Part shown: positions 1-6,632 of the stretch, piece after piece | How positions within the stretch are numbered: position 1 is the first letter of the stretch | Layout of the letters: every line of letters begins with the position of its first letter | Assembly (NCBI GenBank): GCA_018701055.1 | Contig: JABIUH010000129.1 | Span: 1 to 11,344, forward strand | DNA length: 11,344 bases | From: Woeseia sp. | Lineage (GTDB): Bacteria; Pseudomonadota; Gammaproteobacteria; Steroidobacterales; Woeseiaceae | Direction of reading: 5' to 3' | The notes under the pieces: generated by a model | Database searches by the model: none | The model's input: the letters and a program-made list of their open reading frames with translations, nothing else | Told to the model about the DNA's origin: nothing | Made by a program: the position numbers and the translations under genes

Positions 1-82
1 CGCCCTTGCATCAATAGCCCAGACTATTTCGCGTCGCTTGTACGCGTAATAAATCGCCAAAACCGCGCACAAACTATTTAGT

Positions 83-99
83 TGCACTAATATAGTGCG
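83..99. promoter_or_regulatory. NtrC-binding site (enhancer, distal)
   Basis: The 17-mer TGCACTAATATAGTGCG contains a perfect inverted repeat (GCACTA-ATA-TAGTGC). It closely fits the enteric NtrC consensus TGCACC-A-N3-T-GGTGCA. Its centre (91) lies about 129 bp before the transcription start predicted from the sigma54 promoter at 193-210, the usual range for an enhancer acting by DNA looping. A second site lies 31 bp downstream. The match is seen directly; binding by the NtrC encoded at 3440-4840 is inferred. Confidence 0.75.
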
Positions 100-113
100 A
101 TGCGCTTCTCTCC

Positions 114-130
114 TGCATCATTATGGCGCA
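114..130. promoter_or_regulatory. NtrC-binding site (enhancer, proximal)
   Basis: The 17-mer TGCATCATTATGGCGCA matches the defined positions of the NtrC consensus TGCACCA-N3-TGGTGCA except for two. Its centre (122) is 31 bp from that of the distal site, about three helical turns, so two NtrC dimers would sit on the same DNA face and could oligomerise. It lies about 98 bp upstream of the predicted start. The two enhancer sites of E. coli glnAp2 have a similar spacing. Confidence 0.65.
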
Positions 131-192
131 CAAACCCTCCATTAGGGTGACATTAATCGCTTAAAAAACAACGCATTATAGGTAAGCTGAGC

Positions 193-210
193 TTGGCACG
201 GATCCTGCAA
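193..210 (+). promoter_or_regulatory. sigma54 promoter of glnA
   Basis: TTGGCACG-GATC-CTGCAA fits the sigma54 consensus YTGGCACG-N4-TTGCW. The -24 GG is at 195-196 and the -12 GC at 207-208, with the required 10-bp spacing. The only departure in the core is C instead of T at the first base of the -12 element. Transcription should start near 220, leaving an untranslated leader of about 75 nt before glnA. Together with the two upstream NtrC sites this indicates nitrogen-limitation control of glnA and probably of the downstream ntrBC genes. Confidence 0.88.
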
Positions 211-295
211 ATACAGTCTCAAAGCGACTAAGAACTACCTCCCTAAAACAACTGGGCTTGCCCAACGATATCCAACCCCTTCGGAGCACACCAAA

Positions 296-1705
296 ATGAC
301 GCCTGCAGACGTACTCACCCTTATTCAAGAAAACGATGTCAAATTCATCGATTTTCGCTTCACTGACACCAGGGGCAAAGAACAACACGTCACCGTGCCC
401 GCCAGGCTTGCCGACGAGGACCTATTCGAAGAAGGGAAAATGTTCGATGGCTCGTCAATTTCCGGATGGAAGGGTATTAACGAATCCGACATGATTTTAC
501 TCCCGGATCCTGACTCTGCGGTGATGGATATCTTTGCGGAAGACAGCACCATGAATCTCCGCTGCAACGTCATCGAGCCCACAACCATGCAAGGTTACGA
601 TCGCTGCCCCCGATCGTTGGCAGATCGTGCTGAGGCCTATCTTAAATCAACCGGAATAGCGGACGATGCATTCTTTGGCCCGGAAAACGAGTTTTTTGTA
701 TTCGACGATGTTCGTTGGGATGCCTCGATGCAGGGGGCGTTCTACGCCATTGATTCAAGCGAGGGCGCGTGGAATTCAGGTAAAGAATATGAAACTGGTA
801 ATACCGGTCATCGCCCGGGCGTGAAGGGTGGGTACTTTCCTGTACCGCCGGTTGATTCGTTACACGATATTCGCTCTGCCATGTGTCTGGCGATGGAAGA
901 GATGGGCGTTGAAACTGAAGTGCATCACCACGAAGTAGGAACCGCTGGACAATGCGAGATCGGCACCGTTTTTAGCACGTTGGTACGCAAGGCCGACGAA
1001 GTGCAAATTATGAAGTACGTTGTCCACAACGTCGCACACAGCTACGGCAAAACCGCGACTTTCATGCCTAAACCCTTGGTGGAAGACAATGGAAATGGCA
1101 TGCACGTGCATATGTCGCTCTTTAAAGACGGCAAGAACCTCTTCTCAGGTGATGGTTACGGAGGCCTGTCAGAAACTGCGCTGTATTATATTGGCGGCGT
1201 CATCAAACACGCGAAGGCCCTCAATGCATTTACAAATCCCGCCACCAACAGTTACAAACGTTTGGTGCCAGGCTTTGAAGCGCCAACAATCCTCGCATAC
1301 TCCGCAAGAAATCGGTCCGCATCCATTCGTATTCCGTATGTTGCCAACCCGAAAGGACGCCGTGTCGAGGTACGTTTCCCTGACTCAATGGCTAACCCCT
1401 ATCTTGCCTTTGCAGCTTTGATGCTGGCCGGTCTGGACGGGATACAAAACAAAATCCATCCTGGCGATGCGATGGACAAAGATCTATACGACCTGCCGCC
1501 GGAAGAAGAAAAAGACCTTAACCTAGTCGCCTTTTCCCTCGATGAGGCTTTGGCTGCGCTTGACGGTGATCGAGCCTTTCTTAAAGCCGGCAATGTATTC
1601 GGCGACGATCTTCTCGATGCCTATCTCAGCCTCATGCAGGAAGATGTCACTCGTCTGCGCATGACCACCCACCCGGTGGAGTTTGATATGTACTACAGCC
1701 TCTAG
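296..1705 (+). CDS. glnA: Type I glutamine synthetase
   Basis: Catalyses ATP-dependent ligation of ammonia to glutamate in the cytoplasm and is the main ammonia-assimilation enzyme; the family forms dodecamers. The 469 residues equal the E. coli length. Visible signatures are FDGSSISGW near the N-terminus, the metal-binding GPENEFFVFD stretch, the MHVHMS segment and NRSASIRIP before the C-terminal part. Tyr398 in DLYDLPPEE is the adenylylation site (Tyr397 in mature numbering), so GlnE-type covalent control is expected. The ATG at 296 has a GGAG at 283-286, nine bases upstream. It is the first gene of the nitrogen cluster, under a sigma54 promoter with NtrC sites. Nothing is unusual in the protein. 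Confidence 0.98.
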   Translation: MTPADVLTLIQENDVKFIDFRFTDTRGKEQHVTVPARLADEDLFEEGKMFDGSSISGWKGINESDMILLPDPDSAVMDIFAEDSTMNLRCNVIEPTTMQGYDRCPRSLADRAEAYLKSTGIADDAFFGPENEFFVFDDVRWDASMQGAFYAIDSSEGAWNSGKEYETGNTGHRPGVKGGYFPVPPVDSLHDIRSAMCLAMEEMGVETEVHHHEVGTAGQCEIGTVFSTLVRKADEVQIMKYVVHNVAHSYGKTATFMPKPLVEDNGNGMHVHMSLFKDGKNLFSGDGYGGLSETALYYIGGVIKHAKALNAFTNPATNSYKRLVPGFEAPTILAYSARNRSASIRIPYVANPKGRRVEVRFPDSMANPYLAFAALMLAGLDGIQNKIHPGDAMDKDLYDLPPEEEKDLNLVAFSLDEALAALDGDRAFLKAGNVFGDDLLDAYLSLMQEDVTRLRMTTHPVEFDMYYSL

Positions 1706-1760
1706 ATTCATGCAGTTCAGGGGTGTCTGAAAGCCACAAAAATCGACAAAAACTGTGATC

Positions 1761-1781
1761 CGGGCGGCATTTATGCGCCCG
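1761..1781. other. GC-rich hairpin between glnA and the DUF4124 gene
   Basis: CGGGCGGCA and TGCGCCCG can pair as an eight-pair stem with one bulged G and a TTTA loop. No T-run follows on the plus strand, so it is not a canonical intrinsic terminator. It could slow RNA polymerase or protect the 3' end of glnA mRNA, which would keep glnA expression above that of ntrBC. This is inference from position alone. The rest of 1706-1822 shows nothing recognisable. Confidence 0.3.
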
Positions 1782-1822
1782 ATGACTAGTCAAACAGAAA
1801 GTCGCACTGATATGCTCACCCT

Positions 1823-2344
1823 ATGCTTAAGCGAATATTTGTTGTCTCAATTGCGGTCCTCACCGCCAGCGTCGTTATGGCGCAGGCCTATCGTTGGATT
1901 GATTCCGACGGTACCGTCAATTACTCGGATCGACCCACCGAAGGTGCTGAACAAATCTATCTGCCAGAAAGCACTCGCGGCACCAGACCGTATGCTCGCC
2001 CAGCGGCCTTTGCAGCGACACCCGATAACACAGCAGGACCATCAGGACCTTTTTCATACGACAGCATCGAAGTTAGCGCGCCCGGCCCAGAAGAAACTTT
2101 GTGGAACATAGCCGGCGTACTAAACGTGTCACTGAACGTGCAGCCGTCTCTGCAGGCCGGACATCGAGTCCGGGTTTACTTCGACGGCGAAGCGAGCCTG
2201 GTCTCCGGGTTGAGCTTCCAGATTCAGGAAGTTCATCGCGGCGTCCACAACATTCAAGCCGAAGTTCTGGACGAGAACGGCCAACTGATGGGGCGCAGTC
2301 AACCGAATCGCTTCTACGTTCAACAGAACTCGATCGCAAACTAG
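1823..2344 (+). CDS. DUF4124 domain secreted protein
   Basis: A 173-residue predicted exported protein of unknown function. Residues 1-20 form a signal peptide (MLKR, then a hydrophobic core, ending near VMA-QA). The DUF4124 motif YRWIDSDGTVNYSDRP follows at once, then a Pro/Ala-rich linker. The last roughly 100 residues contain alternating hydrophobic residues typical of a beta-sandwich (IEVSAPGPEETLWN to the end). Proteins of this family are often encoded between glnA and ntrB in gammaproteobacteria, which supports the call but gives no function. No clear Shine-Dalgarno precedes the ATG; the start is chosen because it gives the signal peptide. Its last 244 bases overlap the longest possible reading frame of the next gene. 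Confidence 0.85.
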   Translation: MLKRIFVVSIAVLTASVVMAQAYRWIDSDGTVNYSDRPTEGAEQIYLPESTRGTRPYARPAAFAATPDNTAGPSGPFSYDSIEVSAPGPEETLWNIAGVLNVSLNVQPSLQAGHRVRVYFDGEASLVSGLSFQIQEVHRGVHNIQAEVLDENGQLMGRSQPNRFYVQQNSIAN

Positions 2345-3447
2345 ACAAAAAGAAACAGCGCACCACTGGCGATGGTGGACCGCCACGCGCGAAGCATATC
2401 CTCGATAGTCTGAATACTGGGGTCGTCATCATCGACAACAATCTGTTGATCGAAATGCTTAATCCAGCAGCCGAAAATATTCTTTGTATAAGCGAATCCA
2501 GGGCACTCAATCAGTCGCTCCTACAGCTTTTGGGCGATGACCAAGAACTGCAAGATATCTTGCAACGCGTGCAAGCAACCGGCGACAACTACGCGAATGA
2601 ATTGCGACTCTCACCGAACGAAGTTCACGCAGCCGAGCGCCTTGTTGAATGTCGCGTGTCACGATTGACCGATGAGCAGAATCGCGATGGCTTGCTCATT
2701 GAAATGTCCGATGTAACACGACGGTCTAAAATCAGTCGTGAAAATGCACTGCTTATTCAGCACGGCGCGGGACGCCAAATGGTTCGTCAGCTCGCGCATG
2801 AAATTAAAAACCCACTGGGCGGATTACGTGGAGCAGCCCAACTTCTCGAACGCCAACTTGAGAGCAAAGAACTTACTGAATATACCGACGTCATTATTAG
2901 TGAGGCCGATCGTCTCGCTGCCCTCGTCGACACCTTGCTTGGACCCGGTGGACCGCCGAACAAGCAAGAGGTCAATATTCACGAGCTGCTTGAGTACGTC
3001 ATGCGCCTGGTTACACCTGAGCTCGGCGAGAACATCCGCATCACTCGTGACTACGATCCGGGCCTTCCCAGCATCGCGCTCGACCGTGATCAAATGGTGC
3101 AAGCATTTCTGAATCTAGTCAGAAATGCGGCGGCAGCCTTGGGCGAACAGGGCCAAATCACTTTGCGCAGCCGCGCGGTCATGAATTACACCATCGGCGA
3201 TACCCGACACCCAGTGATTGCCAGTATTGAAATCGAAGATGATGGACCCGGCATATCACCGGAACTCCAGGATTCCATATTTTACCCACTTGTTACCAGC
3301 CGCCCTGATGGAACCGGCCTTGGATTGCCCGCCGCCCAGGAGCTGATCAGTCGTCACGGCGGCCTTATCGAATTCGATTCAAGACCCGGCAAAACAGTTT
3401 TTCAGATCCGTGTGCCACTGACCGACGCGGGCCATCCACATGGATAG
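2101..3447 (+). CDS. glnL: Nitrogen regulation sensor kinase NtrB
   Basis: Histidine kinase/phosphatase that phosphorylates NtrC under nitrogen limitation and is switched to phosphatase by PII; cytoplasmic. Counting from the GTG at 2101, an N-terminal PAS domain starts near residue 99 (HILDSLNTGVVIIDNN). The H-box LAHEIKNPLGGLRGAAQLL carries phosphoacceptor His233. The N-box has NLVRNAA (Asn342), G1 is DGPG (381-384) and G2 is GTGLGL (404-409). NtrB normally has only about 10 residues before HILDSL, so roughly 88 Arg/Ser-rich residues here are probably not real. No ATG, GTG or TTG is in frame between 2104 and about 2440. An ATG at 2372 is in another frame and would fit if one base were missing nearby. 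The stop overlaps the ntrC start by 8 nt, indicating translational coupling. Function is certain, the start is not. Confidence 0.9.
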   Translation: MEHSRRTKRVTERAAVSAGRTSSPGLLRRRSEPGLRVELPDSGSSSRRPQHSSRSSGRERPTDGAQSTESLLRSTELDRKLDKKKQRTTGDGGPPRAKHILDSLNTGVVIIDNNLLIEMLNPAAENILCISESRALNQSLLQLLGDDQELQDILQRVQATGDNYANELRLSPNEVHAAERLVECRVSRLTDEQNRDGLLIEMSDVTRRSKISRENALLIQHGAGRQMVRQLAHEIKNPLGGLRGAAQLLERQLESKELTEYTDVIISEADRLAALVDTLLGPGGPPNKQEVNIHELLEYVMRLVTPELGENIRITRDYDPGLPSIALDRDQMVQAFLNLVRNAAAALGEQGQITLRSRAVMNYTIGDTRHPVIASIEIEDDGPGISPELQDSIFYPLVTSRPDGTGLGLPAAQELISRHGGLIEFDSRPGKTVFQIRVPLTDAGHPHG

Positions 3448-4840
3448 ACCGTTACTGGTATGGGTCGTGGATGATGACCACTCAGTACGCTGGGTGCTGG
3501 AAAAAGCCCTGAATCAGGCGGAGATAGAGACGCGTAGTTTTGAACGCGCGGAACATTTGCTTGCCGCACTGGAAGACGACGAGCCAGATGTGCTGATCAC
3601 GGATGTCCGCATGCCAGGCATCGATGGCTTCGGCCTTCTTGATCGACTCGGAGAGAGTTGCCCCGATCTACCCGTCATTGTTGTGACCGCTCACAGCGAT
3701 CTCGACAACGCGATTGCCGCATATCGTGGTGGTGCCTTCGAATATTTGCCCAAGCCGTTCGATGTAGATGAGGCGGTTCGGCTCGTCGAAAAAGCCGCTC
3801 GGCAGAAAGGTCGCGAAGCTGGTGAACTGCCAGACGCAGACGAAGACGTACCCTCACTGATTGGTCAAGCGCCAGCGATGCAGGAGGTCTTTCGTTCGAT
3901 CGGTCGCTTATCGCGTTCAAGCATGACCGTATTGATCACCGGTGAATCTGGCACCGGTAAAGAATTGGTCGCGCAAGCGTTGCATAAGAACAGCCCGCGA
4001 ACCGAGCAGTCTTTTGTTCCACTCAACACCTCAGCGATCGCTGCCGAATTGCTTGAGTCGGAACTGTTCGGACACGAACGTGGGGCGTTCACGGGTGCGG
4101 ATGCACGCCGCATTGGCCGCTTCGAACAGGCTGATGGCGGCACCCTATTTCTGGACGAAATAGGAGATATGTCGCCGGCACTACAAACACGTTTGCTGCG
4201 GGTACTCGCGGAGAGCGAGTTCTATCGCGTCGGCGGGCAACAAGCGATCAAAGTGGATGTGCGGGTTATTGCAGCTACCAACCAAGATCTCGCGCGGGCC
4301 GTAAAAGAAGGGCGCTTTCGTGAAGATCTTTATCATCGCCTGAATGTCATTCGAATCAATACACCACCATTACGCCACCGTCGTCAGGATATTCCCGCCT
4401 TATTGACTCATTACCTCACCGACGCAAGTGCTGAGCTCGGCACCCCAGCGAAAGTCATCAATAGTGATGCGCTGGAGCTATTGCAGAGCTTCGATTGGCC
4501 GGGCAACGTTCGCCAGTTAGTGAACGCATCGCGACGTCTAACCGTTACCGCGCCCGGTGGCGTGATTACCGCTACAGATATCCCCGAAGATCTGGGTGGA
4601 CTATCAAGCGGAAAAGGGTTGCAGGAAGAGTGGACACAGAGTCTCGCCTACTGGGCCGAGAAGGAATTAACGACGGGCGCGAAAAGCCCGCTACTTGAGA
4701 CTGCCCTTCCAGAGTTTGAAAAAACGCTAATTAAGATTGCAATGAACAAGGCCAAGGGCCATCGACAAGAAGCAGCCAAAATCTTAGGTTGGGGTCGGAA
4801 TACCCTGGCGCGAAAAATTCGCACGCTGAGTTTGGATTAA
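3440..4840 (+). CDS. glnG: Nitrogen response regulator NtrC, sigma54 activator
   Basis: DNA-binding ATPase that remodels sigma54 RNA polymerase at nitrogen-regulated promoters once phosphorylated by NtrB. The receiver domain covers residues 5-120 with acidic pocket D11-D13, phosphoacceptor D55, switch T83 and K105. The AAA+ domain starts near 138: Walker A GESGTGKE at 168-175, the sigma54-contacting GAFTGA loop at 215-220 and Walker B GTLFLDE at 234-240. A Fis-type helix-turn-helix lies at about 424-466 (HRQEAAKILGWGRNTLARKIR). The 466 residues match the family. All key residues are intact, so it should be active. The ATG overlaps the end of ntrB by 8 nt. The likely nearby targets are the two sites upstream of glnA. 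Confidence 0.97.
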   Translation: MDRPLLVWVVDDDHSVRWVLEKALNQAEIETRSFERAEHLLAALEDDEPDVLITDVRMPGIDGFGLLDRLGESCPDLPVIVVTAHSDLDNAIAAYRGGAFEYLPKPFDVDEAVRLVEKAARQKGREAGELPDADEDVPSLIGQAPAMQEVFRSIGRLSRSSMTVLITGESGTGKELVAQALHKNSPRTEQSFVPLNTSAIAAELLESELFGHERGAFTGADARRIGRFEQADGGTLFLDEIGDMSPALQTRLLRVLAESEFYRVGGQQAIKVDVRVIAATNQDLARAVKEGRFREDLYHRLNVIRINTPPLRHRRQDIPALLTHYLTDASAELGTPAKVINSDALELLQSFDWPGNVRQLVNASRRLTVTAPGGVITATDIPEDLGGLSSGKGLQEEWTQSLAYWAEKELTTGAKSPLLETALPEFEKTLIKIAMNKAKGHRQEAAKILGWGRNTLARKIRTLSLD

Positions 4841-4926
4841 ACGCAGTCATTCAGGCCAGACGCTGGCTCGAAGGAGCGGCTTCCAGCAGCGAATGCAACG
4901 AATTTGATCGATGCAATAAAATCAAC

Positions 4927-4949
4927 CGACCCACATCGCGGCTGGGTTG
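4927..4949 (-). terminator. Possible weak terminator (minus strand)
   Basis: In the 238-bp convergent gap 4841-5078 a seven-pair stem (CGACCCA / TGGGTTG, one G-T pair, 9-nt loop) is followed on the minus strand by the T-rich GGTTGATTTTATTG. It could end transcription from the minus-strand gene at 5079-5573, although it lies about 130 bases past that stop codon. The stem is weak and the T-run is interrupted, so this is tentative. No gene or other signal is visible in the gap. Confidence 0.22.
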
Positions 4950-5078
4950 TTCTCGGCCATCCATGGCCTACGCGACCTTCGGACTCCTGTCCATCAAGCC
5001 GCTCATACGACGGTCGGACCGCGCTACTTGATTAACTAACCATAATTCGATAGATGGATCATTGTGATGAAAAATTCT

Positions 5079-5573
5079 CTACCCACTTCCCCAGTGCCCT
5101 TCCGCCAACTTCTTGTCTATGTAGTTCTGATAGGGTTTTACAAAAAGCTGTTTGTATTGCTTCCAAAAAATTAGCCCTTGCTCATCTCTCATGGGCAGTG
5201 GCCCGAGCACAGATATTAATCTCGCTTCACTTATTGCCCCCTTTTCGTACATGAAGTACGCAATGTCTCCGTGCCGAAATAGCGTCACCAACGCCGTAAA
5301 TTGCCTTAATTGCAATCCATCGCCGACATCGCTGTAAATGAACGACATCATATCGGCAGTTTCCTGATCCGCGACGGAGAGTGCATTAAATTCGGAGATG
5401 TTGTTGATGAGCTCCTGATAGGCCGCGATCTCCATTGCCTGAGTGTTCTGAACTGTCTGCTGTGCGCTATTGCGGGTTTCAAAACCGACGAAAATCAGCG
5501 ACGCAATGATCGACGCAATGATCGACAGAAAACCAATGCCTTCAAGAAGATCCTTCCGGTCTTGTTTCGTCAT
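5079..5573 (-). CDS. Hypothetical one-pass membrane protein
   Basis: A 164-residue protein I do not recognise as a named family. A short charged N-terminus (MTKQDRKDLLEG) precedes one hydrophobic segment at about 12-31, then FETRNSAQQTVQNTQAMEIAAYQELINNISEFNAL, which looks helical. The remainder is a soluble, mostly helical region rich in aromatic residues (FIYSDV, LFRHGDIAYFMYEKG, FWKQYKQLF). Similar small membrane proteins starting with a charged stretch and a VGFETRNS-like segment recur in marine gammaproteobacteria, as I recall, without known function. GGAAAA lies upstream of the ATG as a plausible ribosome site. It is 52 bp after pyrD on the same strand and may be co-transcribed with it. 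The membrane helix holds a tandem four-residue duplication (IASI-IASL). Confidence 0.7.
   Translation of the reverse strand: MTKQDRKDLLEGIGFLSIIASIIASLIFVGFETRNSAQQTVQNTQAMEIAAYQELINNISEFNALSVADQETADMMSFIYSDVGDGLQLRQFTALVTLFRHGDIAYFMYEKGAISEARLISVLGPLPMRDEQGLIFWKQYKQLFVKPYQNYIDKKLAEGHWGSG
5499..5522. repeat. 12-bp tandem repeat, two copies, in frame
   Basis: The 12-mer CGACGCAATGAT occurs twice in direct tandem and is followed by a partial third CGAC. It lies inside the membrane segment of the minus-strand gene at 5079-5573 and encodes the duplicated Ile-Ala-Ser-Ile / Ile-Ala-Ser-Leu. Being a multiple of three, a copy-number change would lengthen or shorten the helix by four residues without breaking the frame. 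Confidence 0.9.
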
Positions 5574-5625
5574 TATTTTTCCAAACCGCCATAATGTGCG
5601 TCAAATTTGACTCTGAACTCGGTTG

Positions 5626-6561
5626 TTACGCCGCTAACGAGCCAACCAGCTCATGGGTCGATGTCATCCCGTGGCGGGCCAAATAATCAGAAATCCCCGC
5701 GTTGATCGAGGTGCAAACAAGTGGGTCGTAGAAAAGCGCGGTGCCCACGCCGACTGTTGTCGCACCTGCGATCATGAATTCAATCGCGTCCACCGCCGAG
5801 GTGATACCGCCTTGTCCAAAAATGGGAATATTCAAAGGGCCGGCCACTTCGTATACCTGGTGAACTTTGAGCAAAGCGATCGGCTTTATCGCTGGCCCGG
5901 ATAAGCCGCCGCGGACATTGCCAATAATAGGCTCGCGCTTCTCAGCGTCGATCGCCATGCCCATTACTGTATTGATGACAGCGAGCCCATCTGCTCCCGC
6001 TTCAATGCAGCGTCGCGCGTTTTCCTGAATGTCGGTTTGATTGGGAGACAGTTTCGCGATAATCGGCTTGCTTGTACTTTCGCGACACGCCGCGACGACC
6101 CGCGCAGACATGTCCGGATCATTGCCAAACGATACGCCGCCTTCTTTAATGTTCGGGCAGGAAATATTGATCTCTATCGCATCGATCGGTGAGTCGTCGA
6201 AACGTCGCGCCACTGCGGCGTAATCTTCGATAGTAGAGCCGCACACGTTCGCCATAAAACGGGTTTCTTTGAAATCGAGGCCGGGCAGAATGTCGTCAAC
6301 CACAACATCGACGCCGGGATTTTGCAGACCGATCGCATTTAACATGCCCATCGGTGTTTCGTAAACGCGATGCGGTGCATTACCGAGACGTGGTTCGAGT
6401 GTCGTGCCTTTCAGGACGATGCCGCCGACATCGCGGTTGGAGAAACCCTTTATACGAGTGTATTCCTCGCCAAAGCCAACACAACCAGAAAGCAGAACGA
6501 TCGGTGAGTCGAGGACCAGACCGCAGAATTCGGTACGCAGAGGGCTTTCAGTCTGATTCAA
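5626..6561 (-). CDS. pyrD: Dihydroorotate dehydrogenase, class 1B type
   Basis: Oxidises dihydroorotate to orotate in pyrimidine synthesis, using FMN, in the cytoplasm. The 311-residue TIM barrel shows LKGTT (Lys51), NAIGLQNPG at 75-83, the loop NISCPN with catalytic Cys135, Lys170 in IIAKLSPN, GGLSGPAIKP at 218-227 and the FMN-phosphate motif GQGGI at 249-253. A cysteine base and the length place it in class 1, not the membrane-bound class 2 with a serine base usual in gammaproteobacteria. GGLSGPAIKP resembles class 1B, whose partner is the PyrK electron-transfer subunit; no pyrK is in the window. The start is a TTG, since an in-frame TGA lies 21 bases upstream and no ATG or GTG precedes the conserved N-terminus; no strong Shine-Dalgarno is seen. 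It is divergent from trmL. Confidence 0.92.
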   Translation of the reverse strand: MNQTESPLRTEFCGLVLDSPIVLLSGCVGFGEEYTRIKGFSNRDVGGIVLKGTTLEPRLGNAPHRVYETPMGMLNAIGLQNPGVDVVVDDILPGLDFKETRFMANVCGSTIEDYAAVARRFDDSPIDAIEINISCPNIKEGGVSFGNDPDMSARVVAACRESTSKPIIAKLSPNQTDIQENARRCIEAGADGLAVINTVMGMAIDAEKREPIIGNVRGGLSGPAIKPIALLKVHQVYEVAGPLNIPIFGQGGITSAVDAIEFMIAGATTVGVGTALFYDPLVCTSINAGISDYLARHGMTSTHELVGSLAA

Positions 6562-6632
6562 AGCGTTGTCATTCGAATGTCATTCATGCTGCGCGCGATC
6601 TTACACGCCTATTCATGCAATATGCATAGTCT

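Noticed and set aside
1020..1421. Plus-strand open frame of 133 codons inside glnA
   Set aside because: Fully inside glnA in another frame, with Ser/Thr/Pro/Cys-rich composition and no motif; a shadow of the real gene.
1755..2111. Plus-strand open frame of 118 codons starting before the DUF4124 gene
   Set aside because: It overlaps most of the signal peptide and DUF4124 coding region in another frame and shows no domain.
2345..2353. A-rich heptamer (C-AAA-AAG type) near the DUF4124 stop as a programmed -1 frameshift site fusing it to NtrB
   Set aside because: The slippery stretch lies after the TAG at 2342-2344, so ribosomes in the DUF4124 frame would not reach it. A secreted domain fused to a cytoplasmic kinase also makes little sense.
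2073..2510. Minus-strand open frame of 145 codons over the DUF4124/ntrB junction
   Set aside because: Antisense to two supported genes, Arg/Ser-rich, no recognisable motif.
4789..5031. Plus-strand open frame of 80 codons after ntrC
   Set aside because: It starts inside ntrC in another frame, has no ribosome site and shows no family features.
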